This document shows positions 63,274 to 64,000 of a stretch of 64,000 bases of DNA, piece by piece (the first letter of the stretch is position 1; every line of letters begins with the position of its first letter). The notes under the pieces were generated by a model, which did no database searches, was not told where the DNA came from, and saw only the letters and a list, made by a program, of their open reading frames with translations. The stretch is from contig CANMXP010000002.1 in the NCBI GenBank assembly GCA_947501845.1, forward strand, positions 372,001-436,000, written 5' to 3'. This DNA comes from an uncultured Flavobacteriaceae bacterium (lineage in GTDB: Bacteria; Bacteroidota; Bacteroidia; Flavobacteriales; Flavobacteriaceae). Position numbers and translations under genes: made by a program.

Positions 63274-63331
63274 TGTTTTTTTAAATTTTTTATAAAATAT
63301 TGGACGAAAATTTCTTTCGATTTGGGAATAA

Positions 63332-63339
63332 CAAAGATT
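63332..63339 (-). promoter_or_regulatory. Candidate -7 element of nrdB
   Basis: AATCTTTG on the minus strand differs from TAnnTTTG only at the first base. It lies about 58 bp upstream of the nrdB ATG. The remaining bases to 63567 show nothing recognised. Confidence 0.35.
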
Positions 63340-63567
63340 GAAAATAGAAGTTGAAAAAGAAAGGCTTTGTCATAAACATTGTCAACAAGTTTTTAACAAA
63401 ACTTAGCAGCCCTCTGTTTTCAAAGGAAAGCCCTACAACAATTTAAACAACTGAAAATCAATAATTTAAATTTAATCATCTTCGCTTAAGCCCTATAAAA
63501 TAAGGATTCTTAGTTTTCAAAAAATGTACAAAAAAGAAGGGTTTATTTTAAAAAATTAAAATAGCTT

Positions 63568-64000
63568 TTAGCCATTTTTTTTAGAATTTGCAACCTTCTC
63601 TAATTCCATGTACCAGTCTTCTCCAAACTTTCTAATCAAGGCTTCTTTTACAAATTTATAGATTGGGATTTGCAATTCTTTACCTAGGGTACAGGCATCA
63701 TCGCAAATTTGCCATTTATGATAATTCACCGCTGAAAATTCACTGTAATCTTGAACTCTTATAGGATACAAATGACAAGACACTGGCTTTTTCCAAGAAA
63801 TTTCTCTCTGGTTGTAAGCAGCTTCTATACCACAAAGCGCTACTTTTTTTTCGTCGAAAATAACGTAAGCACAATCTGCTCCATCAATTAAAGGCGTTTC
63901 CAGTTCACCATCTTCGGTAGTCACATATGTTCCTTGAGATTCTATAGCTTCAATTCCCGCTTTACGCAAAAAGGGCTTTACTTTTGGATAAATATCTTTG
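63568..64000 (-). CDS. DUF3109-family protein, 5' end outside the window
   Basis: The minus-strand frame is open to the end of the window (reading KDIYPKVKPFLRKAGIEAIE), so the start lies beyond 64000 and about 144 C-terminal residues are visible. The cysteines in DGADCAYV, KKVALCGIEAAY, KPVSCHLYPIR and QICDDACTLGKE are typical of DUF3109, which has a cysteine arrangement like that of Fe-S or zinc-binding YkgJ-type proteins. The function is unknown. It ends in KKNG, about 290 bp upstream of nrdB. Confidence 0.85.
   Translation of the reverse strand, partial: KDIYPKVKPFLRKAGIEAIESQGTYVTTEDGELETPLIDGADCAYVIFDEKKVALCGIEAAYNQREISWKKPVSCHLYPIRVQDYSEFSAVNYHKWQICDDACTLGKELQIPIYKFVKEALIRKFGEDWYMELEKVANSKKNG

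Overview
The window comes from a marine-type Flavobacteriaceae (Bacteroidota) chromosome. The evidence is low GC, SusC/SusD and many other TonB-dependent receptors, type IX secretion C-terminal sorting domains, Bacteroidota-type promoters (-7 element TAnnTTTG), PiT/OprP phosphate transport and short FSQ-type signal peptides. I saw no rRNA or tRNA genes.

Layout: (1) 1-5.5 kb: end of a Met/His-rich secreted protein, a copper-receptor-like TonB-dependent protein, and on the minus strand a nitrosative-stress group (Rrf2 regulator, di-iron repair protein Ric, haem-copper-like membrane protein). (2) 5.6-12.9 kb: a complete type II-C CRISPR-Cas locus. A secreted TPR protein overlaps cas1, cas1 overlaps cas2, and then come 20 full repeats plus one truncated repeat, a convergent cas9, and a divergent tracrRNA upstream of cas9. 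(3) 12.9-16.3 kb: gene-poor accessory DNA with a lipoprotein, a small HTH regulator facing a perfect 22-bp palindrome, structured non-coding DNA, and a tandem array of about 167-bp palindromic units, one of which carries a GIY-YIG nuclease gene in place of its centre. (4) 16.3-24.6 kb: polyprenyl synthase and a tetR-tolC-hlyD-RND efflux operon. (5) 24.6-32 kb: SusD/SusC pair and a second TonB receptor sharing its N-terminus. (6) 32-45 kb: housekeeping genes (aspS, ClC transporter, tadA, dxs, dgt) and a large type IX-secreted protein with its neighbour lipoprotein. (7) 45-57 kb: a phosphate-acquisition island (TonB receptor, lone receptor N-domain, surface lipoprotein, secreted CARDB protein, OprP-like porin, PiT transporter). 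(8) 57-64 kb: OmpA lipoprotein, DinB gene and DinB remnant, RDD protein, class Ia ribonucleotide reductase and the start of a DUF3109 gene.

The two most notable observations are regulatory. A 14-bp palindrome, TACGG(A/T)TTACCGTA, lies 22-23 bp upstream of candidate -7 elements at cas9, the tracrRNA and the TPR-cas1-cas2 operon. It sits symmetrically between cas9 and tracrRNA, suggesting one dedicated regulator for the whole CRISPR system. Second, 11-bp-phased direct repeats of the type TTAACAT/ATAACAT precede nearly every gene of the phosphate island. At several promoters the register ends 8 bp before a -7 element, as expected of a PhoB-type PHO box.
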